Assembly: GCA_021804195.1 (NCBI GenBank)
Contig: JAJZKJ010000007.1
Coordinates: 1 to 16,556 of the forward strand
Length of the DNA stretch: 16,556 nt
Direction: 5' to 3'
Source of the DNA: Acidobacteriota bacterium
GTDB taxonomy: Bacteria; Planctomycetota; Phycisphaerae; WQYP01; JAJZKJ01
Shown here piece by piece: positions 1 through 7,926 of this stretch (its first letter is position 1; each line of letters starts with the position of its first letter). Made by a program: the position numbers and the translations under genes. The notes beneath the pieces were generated by a model that searched no databases, was not told the DNA's origin, and worked only from the letters and a program-made list of their open reading frames with translations.

Positions 1-421
1 GATCTTCGATTACGGACACCGTCTCCGGGCTATCGCCCGAGCGCGAAAACGAAATCCAAAGATAGCGCCGGCCGGGCAGCCCTGGCTCGGAATGCGGCAA
101 CAGCAGATCGGTCGAGGCCACGGCTCGCGCCTCGCACCGCCAGCGCCGGGCCAGCAGGGGCGCCAGCGCCCGGCCGATATAATCCGAGGAACCCGCGCCG
201 ATCAGTGCCACGGCGGGAATGCCGTCTTTGCCCGCCTCGCCTGCCGGTCCGAATCCGGCCCGGGTTAAAAACGCGCTCAGCCGTTCACGCTCGCGGCAGA
301 GGAGCGCCCGCGTGGCCCGCCAGCTCTCCGGCTGCTGCCCGATCTCCCGGGGTGTGTGCGCAACTCCGCGCCGCGCGGCTTCGGCCCGCGGCAGCTGCAA
401 AACCGCTATGAGAGGATTCAT
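1..421 (-). CDS. agaS: AgaS-like SIS-domain sugar-phosphate isomerase/deaminase, N-terminal part (cut by window edge)
   Basis: This is the first 140 residues of a minus-strand gene that runs off the left edge without a stop. Residues 23-35 read HTPREIGQQPESW, the entry motif of AgaS-type proteins, in which two tandem SIS domains follow. Residues 74-86 (IGAGSSDYIGRAL) form the first sugar-phosphate loop, and SFSRSGDSPE (124-133) is the SIS serine-rich phosphate-binding motif. Family members convert galactosamine-6-phosphate to tagatose-6-phosphate plus ammonia, or isomerise related ketose/aldose phosphates, in the cytoplasm. The ATG at 421 is supported by a GGGGAG Shine-Dalgarno sequence six bases upstream (complement of 428-433). 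The gene follows the TPR gene by 68 bases on the same strand and may be cotranscribed with it. Family assignment is confident. The exact substrate is not, because related SIS isomerases act on other amino sugars and the second domain is missing. Confidence 0.85.
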   Translation of the reverse strand, partial: MNPLIAVLQLPRAEAARRGVAHTPREIGQQPESWRATRALLCRERERLSAFLTRAGFGPAGEAGKDGIPAVALIGAGSSDYIGRALAPLLARRWRCEARAVASTDLLLPHSEPGLPGRRYLWISFSRSGDSPETVSVIED

Positions 422-489
422 CGCGTGCTCCCCAGCGTGAACATTACTCAAGAAAGTATACGGGGCCGGGCGCATAGTCTGTTCCGCAG

Positions 490-1689
490 TCATTTTTCAG
501 GATGCTCCCGGACCGGTGTTTTGCTCTTACTGCGCGGATGAGTTGGCAAGGCTCCCAACTGGCGCAGCGCCTGGCGCACGATGGCATTGTCCGGCGCCAG
601 TGCGTACGCCCGCCGCAATTGGATAATGCCGGCCTTACGCTGGCCCGCCTGGCAAAGAATCAGCCCCAGGTTTTGCCGCAGGTGCGCCTGCTCGCGGCAG
701 CTACCGCACAGCCTCAGTCCTTGTCGCAGAGCAGCCAGCGCGCGCGGAAACCGGTGCTGGCGCGCCTCGATCAGGGCAGAATTGCCTAAAAAACGGATGC
801 GGTCCCGCCGCTGTCTCCACTGCCGCAGGCGCCGCAGCCGGGCCAGCAGGCGCGCGGCACGCCCGGGGTGGGGAGTGGCCCAGGCGCGGGCCAACCCATA
901 CAGCGCGGCCGCAAGCCGCGGATTGAGCCGCCGCGCCGTCCGCCATTGCCGCACCGCGGCCGCGGGCCGGCCCGATTGCCACAAGGCCAAGGCATAGCGC
1001 GCCCGCATTTTCGCATCGCCGGGCCGCAGCGCGATGACTTTGCGCCACCAGAATTCTTGTTGCCCGGGTTGCCGGGCCAATTGCGCCAATAAGCGAAGTG
1101 CGGGCAGATCATTCGGCGCCAGCCGCAACGTTTGGCGTGCTTCCTTCTGGGCCGCCCGCGGCTGATCCAAATCCGCCAGCACGCGGGCAAGGTTATAATG
1201 AGCTGCGGCCAGCCGGGGATCAAGTTTTTCGGCCCGCCGCAGCGGCTCCAGCGCGGACTGGAGCTGGCCGGCCGCCGCCAGGGCGATGCCAAGATTCAAT
1301 TGCGTCCCCGGCAATTGCGGCCGCAACCGCTCGGCGTGCCGCATGGCTTGCACGGCCAATTTCATCTTTCCCGCCTTGCCGGCATCCATCCCCAGCGCCG
1401 TCCACGCACGTGCATGATTGGGCTGCCAGCGCGCGGCCTGCCGAAATTTGGGCAACGCGGCGGCCAATTGGCCCTGGGCCGCAAGCAGAATACCCCAGTC
1501 AAGCCATGCCGGTCCGGACCGCGGATGTAATCGGGTCCAATGGCTGAAACAAGCTTGAGCGCGCGGCAACTGATGGGCATGGGACGCGGCTATACAGACG
1601 GACAACCCCGCGCCGGCGGGTTGGGGCTGTGGCCGTTCCTGCTGGACCTGCGCCCAAACCATAGCCATCATCAGCATCGCCGCCACCAT
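490..1689 (-). CDS. Secreted or periplasmic tetratricopeptide-repeat protein
   Basis: A 399-residue protein. Its short hydrophobic N-terminus (MVAAMLMMAMVWAQ) looks like a signal peptide. Residues about 60-194 hold four consecutive TPR units with the usual alternation (W/Y-LG-A-P spacing; for example PAWLDWGILLAAQGQLAAAL and AHYNLARVLADLDQPRAA). Further units lie at about 224-265 and about 335-385. The middle stretch (about 265-310) is very rich in arginine, and a CGSC motif lies near residue 330. TPR arrays are protein-protein scaffolds, so no enzymatic role can be inferred. The ATG is preceded by AAGG five bases upstream. The gene sits 67 bases after the glycosidase gene on the same strand, so it is probably in the same transcript. 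Secreted TPR proteins often accompany TonB receptors in acidobacterial loci, but what this one binds cannot be read from sequence. Confidence 0.85.
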   Translation of the reverse strand: MVAAMLMMAMVWAQVQQERPQPQPAGAGLSVCIAASHAHQLPRAQACFSHWTRLHPRSGPAWLDWGILLAAQGQLAAALPKFRQAARWQPNHARAWTALGMDAGKAGKMKLAVQAMRHAERLRPQLPGTQLNLGIALAAAGQLQSALEPLRRAEKLDPRLAAAHYNLARVLADLDQPRAAQKEARQTLRLAPNDLPALRLLAQLARQPGQQEFWWRKVIALRPGDAKMRARYALALWQSGRPAAAVRQWRTARRLNPRLAAALYGLARAWATPHPGRAARLLARLRRLRQWRQRRDRIRFLGNSALIEARQHRFPRALAALRQGLRLCGSCREQAHLRQNLGLILCQAGQRKAGIIQLRRAYALAPDNAIVRQALRQLGALPTHPRSKSKTPVREHPEK

Positions 1690-1756
1690 GCCGCCTTATC
1701 TCCCGTGAAAGCCACAGCCATGGCCTGCTCCATCGCTGTCCGAGCGCTCTCGTATA

Positions 1757-3952
1757 TTATGCGGATTCCACAATAACCGGTTGGCGCGCGGGCACAAAAA
1801 CCCGCAGGGTCTCCCCCTCCAGCGGAATCGAATAAGGCTGCGGCCCCGCCGGCGTCAGGCGGCGCGCGCGCAGTGTTCCCCGCCACTGCGCCGGCTTGGG
1901 CGCTTGCAGTTCGCGTGCCGTGAGGGCGTAGAAGGCCATCCGCCGCTCATCCAGAGGGCAAAAAGTCGCGAGATCACGGGCAATCTCGTTTCCTTGCCAG
2001 CGCACAGCATAGCGCTGATTTTTCCAATCCAGCCAAACTTCGCTGCCGCCCTCGAATTCCAGGCGCGAGGCAAAGCCCTCGCGCTCATAGGCTTCCAAAT
2101 CCAGGGCGTGGATTTTCGACCACGGCAGAAATAACAGATAAAAATAATCTACCAGCCGCCGCAGGTCCCGCCGGCCGCGAATCCAGGGCCGGCCGCAGCC
2201 GTTATAAAAAAAGGTGCGCAGGGCCAGGCTGCGCCACGCCGCTTGCGATCCGCTTTGACCCCAAATCGCGCTCTTGCGGTACACCGTGGGCAGCAAGGGG
2301 ATGGCTTCGCCGCCAAACACTTCTGGCTGGCCCTCGCGGTGTTCCTGGGCGTAATTATAGGCGGTGATTTTGCCGATAAAGGAATAGCGCAGCGCTTCCG
2401 AGCTGACATCAACACCATGCTGGCGGAATAAATCCACTACCTGGTACCGGCCGTCGCGCAGGTTTTTAATCCCGCTGGCCGGATGCTCGCGATCCCAGTC
2501 GTTGCGGAGGGCAAAATACGATAAAACATCAATATGCGTGGTGCCGTGCAGCGGGTAACGGGCACAGGTGGTGCGGACGCGTTCGCTCCCCGGCCCAGCC
2601 ATATATTTGGCCAGCCCGAGAATATATGAGTGCTCGCCCGTCCACGCGCGGCTGCGCCAGAGATGGCCATCGGGACGGCGGGCGATCATGGCGGCATTCC
2701 ATTCCGGGCTGCTGCGATAGGCATCATCATAGTTATCGGCCAAGGTCGCAATTGCGTTGTGGCTGGGTGCGCGCTCCATCAGCCGCACCAGGCCCGCATA
2801 GCCGCCCAGCCGCGCATTGACAATTGAGATATCGGGGTAACCGGTATCCTTGCCCTTGAACTGCCAGCCCCACAAAGCCGCGATCTGAGGCGTCCGGTCC
2901 GTGAGCGCGGCCACCTGCGCCAGCAGGGTTTCACATTCCACAAAAGTAGCCGCCGGCACGGCCAAACGCGGGGAATCGCAAAATAGGTTATATAACAGCC
3001 GTCCTTCATACATTTGCGTGGGCATGGCCGGCATGCGCCGCCGCACCAGCTTGGCGCCATCCAGCCAAGTCAAGCCCCGCGCTCCGGCGGGAACAAAATC
3101 CAGCCGGCAAGCGGACGTCTGTTCTATCAGCAAATTGGGGGTCGCGGGCGTGCCGCAATTTCGTGGTCCGCCCGGCGGCGGGGCCAGATTGAGATCCACG
3201 CATTCGCTGCCGTTCACGCGGTGGGCCTGCCAAGTGCCCATCGCCGCCCGGCGCCGGCCCGCGGGGCCGGTGACGGCCAGCGCGGCCCCGTCCATGAAGG
3301 CCGTGACTTCCATCACGCATAACAGCCGTTGGTTGGCCAGCATGAGCACTGGAAGCGTGGCCAGCACGCGCCCCCAGAATACGTTCCGCGGCAGGCTGCC
3401 CGGCCGCGCCTGGTCCAAATACGCCAGCTCTCCGCCTTCATCGCCATGGGCCAGCCAGCCCGGACCGTCGCTCTCGCGCAATGTGACTAAGCGAGGCAGA
3501 TCCACGCCAATCAGCTCATATCCAGGTTTTTCAGTGATAGATTCCAAGGTGAGCCAAATACTGGCACCGACCAGCCGGTAATGCAGCGTCATCGCCGCTG
3601 CCGGCTGGCCGGCATCACTTACTTGGCATTGAAACCAGGCCTCGCCGTTGTTATGGGTGAGATGGATCACCCGCAGCGGCTCCTTGGCCAATCCCCAGGG
3701 AGCATGCCGTGCCAGCGTGGCCCGAGGAGGCTGGTGGGTATCATCGCCGCGCAGTTGGGCGCCATTGGCGCGCCAGACATACCGCAGCGGAATTCCTCGC
3801 TCCCGGTCAAGCCAAAGCTCTAGCTCCGCCGACCGCAGCCGGAACTCGCGCGGAGCCTCCGCCGGCACGGCCCGCGCGCTATAGGGCCAAGCGAGCGCGG
3901 CCCCTCCAGCGCGTAAAAATCGCCGCCGCTCCGGATTGAGTTCACGTGCCAT
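1757..3952 (-). CDS. Tat-exported TIM-barrel glycoside hydrolase, GH101/GH129/DUF5696-like
   Basis: A 731-residue protein. The N-terminus carries a twin-arginine signal (ERRRFLRAGG, residues 8-17) followed by a hydrophobic stretch and a likely AVPA cleavage site near residue 31, so export in folded form to the periplasm is predicted. Residues about 35-330 look like a beta-sandwich. A catalytic barrel follows, about 355-620, with ADNYDDAYRSSPEW (406-418), RSRAWTGEHSYILGL (433-447), THIDVLSYF (472-480) and VSSEALRYSF (516-525). By analogy with GH101 and GH129 alpha-N-acetylgalactosaminidases, D475 would be the nucleophile and E519 the acid/base. The 44-residue gap resembles GH129 more than GH101. 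A small beta domain closes the protein (about 625-731). The gene lies between a TonB receptor and an agaS-like gene, which fits release of N-acetylgalactosamine or another alpha-linked sugar. The hydrolase class is fairly secure; the family number and substrate are inference. The start has only a weak ribosome site. Confidence 0.75.
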   Translation of the reverse strand: MARELNPERRRFLRAGGAALAWPYSARAVPAEAPREFRLRSAELELWLDRERGIPLRYVWRANGAQLRGDDTHQPPRATLARHAPWGLAKEPLRVIHLTHNNGEAWFQCQVSDAGQPAAAMTLHYRLVGASIWLTLESITEKPGYELIGVDLPRLVTLRESDGPGWLAHGDEGGELAYLDQARPGSLPRNVFWGRVLATLPVLMLANQRLLCVMEVTAFMDGAALAVTGPAGRRRAAMGTWQAHRVNGSECVDLNLAPPPGGPRNCGTPATPNLLIEQTSACRLDFVPAGARGLTWLDGAKLVRRRMPAMPTQMYEGRLLYNLFCDSPRLAVPAATFVECETLLAQVAALTDRTPQIAALWGWQFKGKDTGYPDISIVNARLGGYAGLVRLMERAPSHNAIATLADNYDDAYRSSPEWNAAMIARRPDGHLWRSRAWTGEHSYILGLAKYMAGPGSERVRTTCARYPLHGTTHIDVLSYFALRNDWDREHPASGIKNLRDGRYQVVDLFRQHGVDVSSEALRYSFIGKITAYNYAQEHREGQPEVFGGEAIPLLPTVYRKSAIWGQSGSQAAWRSLALRTFFYNGCGRPWIRGRRDLRRLVDYFYLLFLPWSKIHALDLEAYEREGFASRLEFEGGSEVWLDWKNQRYAVRWQGNEIARDLATFCPLDERRMAFYALTARELQAPKPAQWRGTLRARRLTPAGPQPYSIPLEGETLRVFVPARQPVIVESA

Positions 3953-4026
3953 GGTTGCCGCGCGGGTTCACCCGCCGGGTTGGAGCTGGTTTCATAAATG
4001 GTGCTGGTTGGCTCGGGTGGGTAAAT

Positions 4027-4092
4027 ATGCGGCTTTTCCAGCGAAACAATTCCGTGCATTTTGCGGAATTGTGAGCGAAAGAAAAGCCGCAT
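4027..4092 (-). other. Long bipartite inverted repeat between TonB receptor and glycosidase genes
   Basis: The outer arms ATGCGGCTTTTC (4027-4038) and GAAAAGCCGCAT (4081-4092) are perfect 12-base complements. The inner arms CAATTCCG (4047-4054) and CGGAATTG (4064-4071) are perfect 8-base complements around a 9-base loop. The 8- and 9-base internal loop between them carries AGCGAAA on both sides. The element starts 42 bases past the stop of the receptor gene and ends 74 bases before the glycosidase start, so both genes' transcript would contain it. There is no U-run after the stem on either strand, so a classical intrinsic terminator is not supported. A 3'-end stabilising or attenuating hairpin that lowers glycosidase relative to receptor expression is the likely role, by inference. 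Confidence 0.8.
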
Positions 4093-4134
4093 GCATCAGG
4101 CGATCTTGATTTCCCCGGCTTTATGAAACCAGAT

Positions 4135-7100
4135 CTAAAACACCAGCCGCAATCCCAGTTGGATTTCACGCGGCTGAATCCCGGCCGCCAGGCCATTTAC
4201 AAAGCCCGCCAGGGGTGCTTTGGTTTTGGGATTCACCGAACCAATGCTGGTATTGGGCACCCCCATCGTGAAATGGTTAAACACATTGAAGGCCTCAAAA
4301 CGTAGTTGCAGCCGGCGCTGCTCCGACGACCCCAGGGGGATGTTTTTGAACAATGAAAAATCCATGTTCCAGACGCTGGGCGAAATCATGGTCCCCCGGC
4401 CCACGTTGCCGAATGAGCCGGAAGGGATGGCGAAGGCCAGCGGATTGAACAGATAGCCGGCCGGCACATTCACAAATGGATTTCCGATCTGATTCGGACG
4501 CCCATAACCGCCGAACGGCGTAGTGCCGCCAATATTGGCAATGTCGCCGGCGTTGACTCCCAGGGTATAGGACTGTCCTGAACGTGCGGTCAGCACATAA
4601 TTCACTTGCCAGTTGCCCAGCGCCCAAGCCGCCGGTCCGGAGTTGAGCCAGCGTTGGCCCACGCCCACCGGGGGATCCCATACCGTTTCCCAAGAGAGAT
4701 ATTGGGGAATATTGAAGCCGGAGGGCCCGTAGTTGGAGGCGGGATCGAAAAAGTTTTGCACCGCGGGGCCGCCGGCGCCATTTTCCACATTGTAATAGCC
4801 GCTGCTGTTATCCAGCGCCCGGCTCCAGGTGTAGGACAGCAGTGTGCTCAGCCCGCTGCTGAAGCGACGCTGAAAACTTGCCTCCAGGGCGTTGTAATTG
4901 GAATAGCCCAGCGCTTCGGTGTAATGCAGCGAATTGGCGTCCATCCAGGGCACCGCGCGCAGCGCGTCAATAGCCGTCGGCGAGGTGCCATTCGGCGAAG
5001 CCACCGGCGCGGCATTGGCGGCGCCGGTATAGGGCAACTGCCCATCATGGCTGCCCACGTAGGCCACGGACAGCAGATTATTGGCCCCAAACTGATGCTG
5101 GATATTGAAATTCCATTGCTCGGAATACGGGTTGGGCAGGTTCGGCTGATCGGCCCATCCACTGGAGGTCCACGGAGTCGGGGCGGGTAACGGTGTGGAG
5201 AAATGGCCGGCCACGCTGCTGATCTGCGTCACCGGATTGCCGGGCCCACCCGTGGGCACCCCGTTGACGGTGCGATTGGCGACGCCATTAAAGCCAGTGG
5301 TATAAGGCCAGCCCGCTTGCGAAAGATCGTTCTGCGCGCTTTGGGTGCGGGCCGAAAGAACATCCCAGAACAAGCCATAGCTGGCCCGCACCACTGTGTT
5401 CGGAAGCACCTGCCAGGCCACGCCGATGCGCGGACCCCAATTATTCAGATTGGGCGCATCCATAAAGTTGCGCTTGCCGGCCAGCACGATGTGGCTGTAA
5501 TGGGGTACGCTAGTCAGCCCGCCGGGAATGCAGGGATTAATATATTGCGGCGGATTGCAGGCCGCGGGATAGACACTGCCGCCGAGAATCCAGTCTTTAT
5601 TGGCAATATCAAAACCATTGAACCACCGTGGCCCCAGCGAAACCGGCTGCTGCGATAGATCATAGCGCACGCCGTAATTGAGGGTTAATTTGGGCGTCAG
5701 CCGCCATTGATCATGCATATAAAAGCCGAAGACGCCAATATTCAAATGCACTTCGCTGATGCTGCTCAGCTTGCCGGTGAAATTGTCGGGCATGCCCAGC
5801 AGGGCCGAGGCTAGCCCATCGCCAGTCGTGCTGGGGTTTTCCGGATTGTTGGTCGCCAGGCTGGTGAACCCGAAGGTTTGTCCGTTATTGATCTGAATGC
5901 GGGAAATGTGTATGTACTGCATCCCAAACTGAAAATCATGGTTGCCGTGAATATAATGCACGTTCCAGGTGCCGCTCCAGAGGGGATTGTTGCGGATGGC
6001 CGAGGTCGCCGTATCGGTGCCGTACGTGCTGCCCGGCCCGCCAAAGGGACTATTGCCAATTGTGATCTGCGCGCCTTGAAAACGGTTCACGCCACCCAGG
6101 CCGGAGCTGATCGCCGGCGCCAGACCAAGGTTGCTGACCACGCCGGAGTAGGGAAATTCATAGGGTTTGTTCATGCGTCCCAGGCGCGCGTCGAAAATGA
6201 GGTCGGGACTGAAGACATGCGTCCAGCCGCCTCCGTAATCGCTGGTGGTGTTATAGGTCGGGTTGATCCCGTTTTGACTGACCGGTATGATCGCATTGTT
6301 GATCATATGGGTCCAGCGGAAAAACAGTGAGTCATTATTAAAGTGCTGGTCAATGCGCACATTGTAGGTGTCGGCGGTGTTGGTTTGGGGCTGCGTAATG
6401 ATAAAGTTGCGGCCCGGCACGCCCGTCAAATTCGGGGCCTGCGCGTAGCCTTGCAGGAATTTTTGCATAACCGGGTTCAGCAAGCCCGGAGGAATCACAT
6501 TGCAAGGCGTGCCCGCGGCTTGCGTATTGTTGCCATTGAGCGGCATGGGTGTGGAAGTCCCCGGCGCGCACTGGAAGGGCTGGCGCATGTATTGGCCGGG
6601 ATGTGCGGGATCGGGCTGGGTGCTGTAGGGATTGTAGATGGGCAGCACCGAGGGGTCGGCGGAAAAATTGCCCTGCAGTTCGGCGGAGGTGGGGATATAG
6701 TACTGGCTCCCAGTGGGCTGGGAAAACCGCCAGCCATCATAGCTGAAATAGAAAAAGGTCTTATTGCGGCCATTATAAAAGGGCAGCCGCACCGGCCCAC
6801 CTAGGCTGGCGCCAAACTGATTTTGATGGAAAGGCCGCGGTTTGGCTACCGTACTTTCCGAGATTGGATTGCGGGCATCCAGCACGTTATTGCGCAGGAA
6901 CTCATAGGCGGAGCCGTGAAACTGATTTCCGCCCGATTGCGTGACAACATTAACCACGCCGCCCAGCACACCCCCATATTCGGTATTGGTGCCGTGTGAG
7001 ACCACCTTGAACTCGCGGATGCTGTCAATGCTGGGCAGAACGCCGTAATCCGAGGTGCGCAGGTCGGAGTTGATGATGCCATCGAGAAAATACAGCACCG

Positions 7101-7737
7101 AGCGGTTTTCCTGGCCTTGCAGCGAGGGTTTGGCGAAGGCGCTGCCGGGCACGCCGGAGATGCCGCCATCCGTGGTGCTGATGCCGCCCCCCTGGGCGGT
7201 GTTGATCGGCGAAACGCCCGGCGTCAGAGTCAGCAGTTCGGTGAAATTGCGGCCATTGAGTGGCAGACTATGCACCGCCGTCCGGCCGATCACCGCTCCC
7301 AACGCGGTGGTGGTCGGCTCCAGGAGTTGCGCATGGGCGCTGACCGTCACCGTTTGCGTGACCGCGCCCACAGTGAGCTGCACCCGCTGCGTCACCGTCT
7401 GATCCACCCCCACCGTAAGAGCAGGAATGATTTCGGCCTTGAAACCGGCGGCCGTGATATGCAGCGCATACGGTCCGGGCGCGACGTTGATAAAGGTAAA
7501 ATCCCCGCTGGCACCGGTGACCGTGTGCTCGCGCACGCCGGTGTTGTGATTGATCAAGGTGACCCCGGCCCGGGGAACGCCCCCACCCGAGACATCCACT
7601 ACGGTGCCATTAACGCTGCCCGCGGCGGCCTGCGACCACGCCGGCAGTGCGACCAGTAGCACGCCTGCGCAGCCTAGCCCCAGCATTAATAGTCCCCGGT
7701 AAAGATAACGGTAACATTTTGCAATCTTTCCCTGCAT
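4135..7737 (-). CDS. Oar-like TonB-dependent outer-membrane receptor with carboxypeptidase-regulatory-like domain
   Basis: A 1,200-residue protein. The signal peptide covers roughly residues 1-36 (hydrophobic core LLMLGLGCAGVLLVALPAW). Residues about 40-130 form a carboxypeptidase D regulatory-like (beta-sandwich) domain (GSVNGTVVD, SGDFTFINVAPGPY). The plug follows, with SLPLNGRNFTELLTLTPGVSP (split here: LPLNGRNF at 158-165, then LLTLTPGVSP) and FLDGIINSD. The remaining residues of about 300-1,200 are barrel strands, and the last residues are LGLRLVF, the terminal aromatic expected of an outer-membrane barrel. Such receptors import glycans or glycopeptides using TonB/ExbBD energy. An ATG 21 codons upstream (7800) is open, but 7737 is preferred because AAGGA lies eight bases before it and the signal peptide then begins at the N-terminus. 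The gene has its own promoter and LacI-type operator. The ligand cannot be read from sequence; the neighbours suggest an oligosaccharide. Confidence 0.95.
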   Translation of the reverse strand: MQGKIAKCYRYLYRGLLMLGLGCAGVLLVALPAWSQAAAGSVNGTVVDVSGGGVPRAGVTLINHNTGVREHTVTGASGDFTFINVAPGPYALHITAAGFKAEIIPALTVGVDQTVTQRVQLTVGAVTQTVTVSAHAQLLEPTTTALGAVIGRTAVHSLPLNGRNFTELLTLTPGVSPINTAQGGGISTTDGGISGVPGSAFAKPSLQGQENRSVLYFLDGIINSDLRTSDYGVLPSIDSIREFKVVSHGTNTEYGGVLGGVVNVVTQSGGNQFHGSAYEFLRNNVLDARNPISESTVAKPRPFHQNQFGASLGGPVRLPFYNGRNKTFFYFSYDGWRFSQPTGSQYYIPTSAELQGNFSADPSVLPIYNPYSTQPDPAHPGQYMRQPFQCAPGTSTPMPLNGNNTQAAGTPCNVIPPGLLNPVMQKFLQGYAQAPNLTGVPGRNFIITQPQTNTADTYNVRIDQHFNNDSLFFRWTHMINNAIIPVSQNGINPTYNTTSDYGGGWTHVFSPDLIFDARLGRMNKPYEFPYSGVVSNLGLAPAISSGLGGVNRFQGAQITIGNSPFGGPGSTYGTDTATSAIRNNPLWSGTWNVHYIHGNHDFQFGMQYIHISRIQINNGQTFGFTSLATNNPENPSTTGDGLASALLGMPDNFTGKLSSISEVHLNIGVFGFYMHDQWRLTPKLTLNYGVRYDLSQQPVSLGPRWFNGFDIANKDWILGGSVYPAACNPPQYINPCIPGGLTSVPHYSHIVLAGKRNFMDAPNLNNWGPRIGVAWQVLPNTVVRASYGLFWDVLSARTQSAQNDLSQAGWPYTTGFNGVANRTVNGVPTGGPGNPVTQISSVAGHFSTPLPAPTPWTSSGWADQPNLPNPYSEQWNFNIQHQFGANNLLSVAYVGSHDGQLPYTGAANAAPVASPNGTSPTAIDALRAVPWMDANSLHYTEALGYSNYNALEASFQRRFSSGLSTLLSYTWSRALDNSSGYYNVENGAGGPAVQNFFDPASNYGPSGFNIPQYLSWETVWDPPVGVGQRWLNSGPAAWALGNWQVNYVLTARSGQSYTLGVNAGDIANIGGTTPFGGYGRPNQIGNPFVNVPAGYLFNPLAFAIPSGSFGNVGRGTMISPSVWNMDFSLFKNIPLGSSEQRRLQLRFEAFNVFNHFTMGVPNTSIGSVNPKTKAPLAGFVNGLAAGIQPREIQLGLRLVF

Positions 7738-7801
7738 ATTCAGATCCTTGGAATGGTTTTTTCTTTCCCGGCGCGCACTGCCAGCGGCATGGCCAAGCAA
7801 T

Positions 7802-7813
7802 GTTATCGTTAAC
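7802..7813. promoter_or_regulatory. LacI-type operator at the TonB receptor promoter
   Basis: GTTATCGTTAAC is an imperfect palindrome around a central CG: five of six base pairs match (GTTA...TAAC arms). Central-CG palindromes are typical of LacI-family sites. It begins on the last base of the -10 hexamer and spans the expected transcription start, a position that favours repression. The nearest candidate regulator is the LacI protein at 9025-10050. Confidence 0.7.
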
Positions 7814-7840
7814 TTATATCCAACCCTGCCGGCTTGTCAA
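7813..7840 (-). promoter_or_regulatory. Sigma70-type promoter of the TonB receptor gene
   Basis: On the minus strand TTGACA (7840-7835) is a perfect -35 hexamer. After a 16-base spacer comes TATAAG (7818-7813), five of six matches to the -10 consensus. The expected start of transcription is near 7806, giving a leader of about 70 bases before the ATG at 7737. It is the strongest promoter I can see in the window, which suits an abundant outer-membrane receptor. The operator lies directly on it. Confidence 0.8.
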
Positions 7841-7926
7841 GGCTCATTTTGTTCCTTGGTCTTCCGCGGCTGATCCGGAGAGAGAGGCATGAATCGCGTA
7901 CCCGGCGCTCCAACCGGCCGCTTGCT

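Noticed and set aside
3962..3975. Small hairpin GCGGG-TTCA-CCCGC just before the glycosidase start
   Set aside because: Five base pairs in GC-rich DNA are common by chance, and I see no regulatory context.
4065..4077. Thirteen bases GGAATTGTGAGCG identical to the left half of the E. coli lac operator
   Set aside because: The match ends at both sides, the flanking bases are not vector-like, and the stretch is explained as part of the native hairpin. Vector contamination or a true lac operator is not supported.
4606..7402. Long open frames on the plus strand opposite the receptor gene
   Set aside because: Their translations show no motifs and are typical antisense frames of GC-rich coding DNA, while the minus strand gives a complete receptor.
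7609..7615. ATTAACG resembling a LacI half-site
   Set aside because: Inside the receptor coding sequence with no palindromic partner.
7738..7800. Receptor start at the upstream ATG 7800
   Set aside because: It would place a charged stretch of 21 residues before the signal peptide and put the start almost at the transcription start. AAGGA before 7737 fits better.
7841..7926. Possible terminator after the aldo/keto reductase
   Set aside because: Only four-base-pair stems (CCGG) and no U-run are visible.
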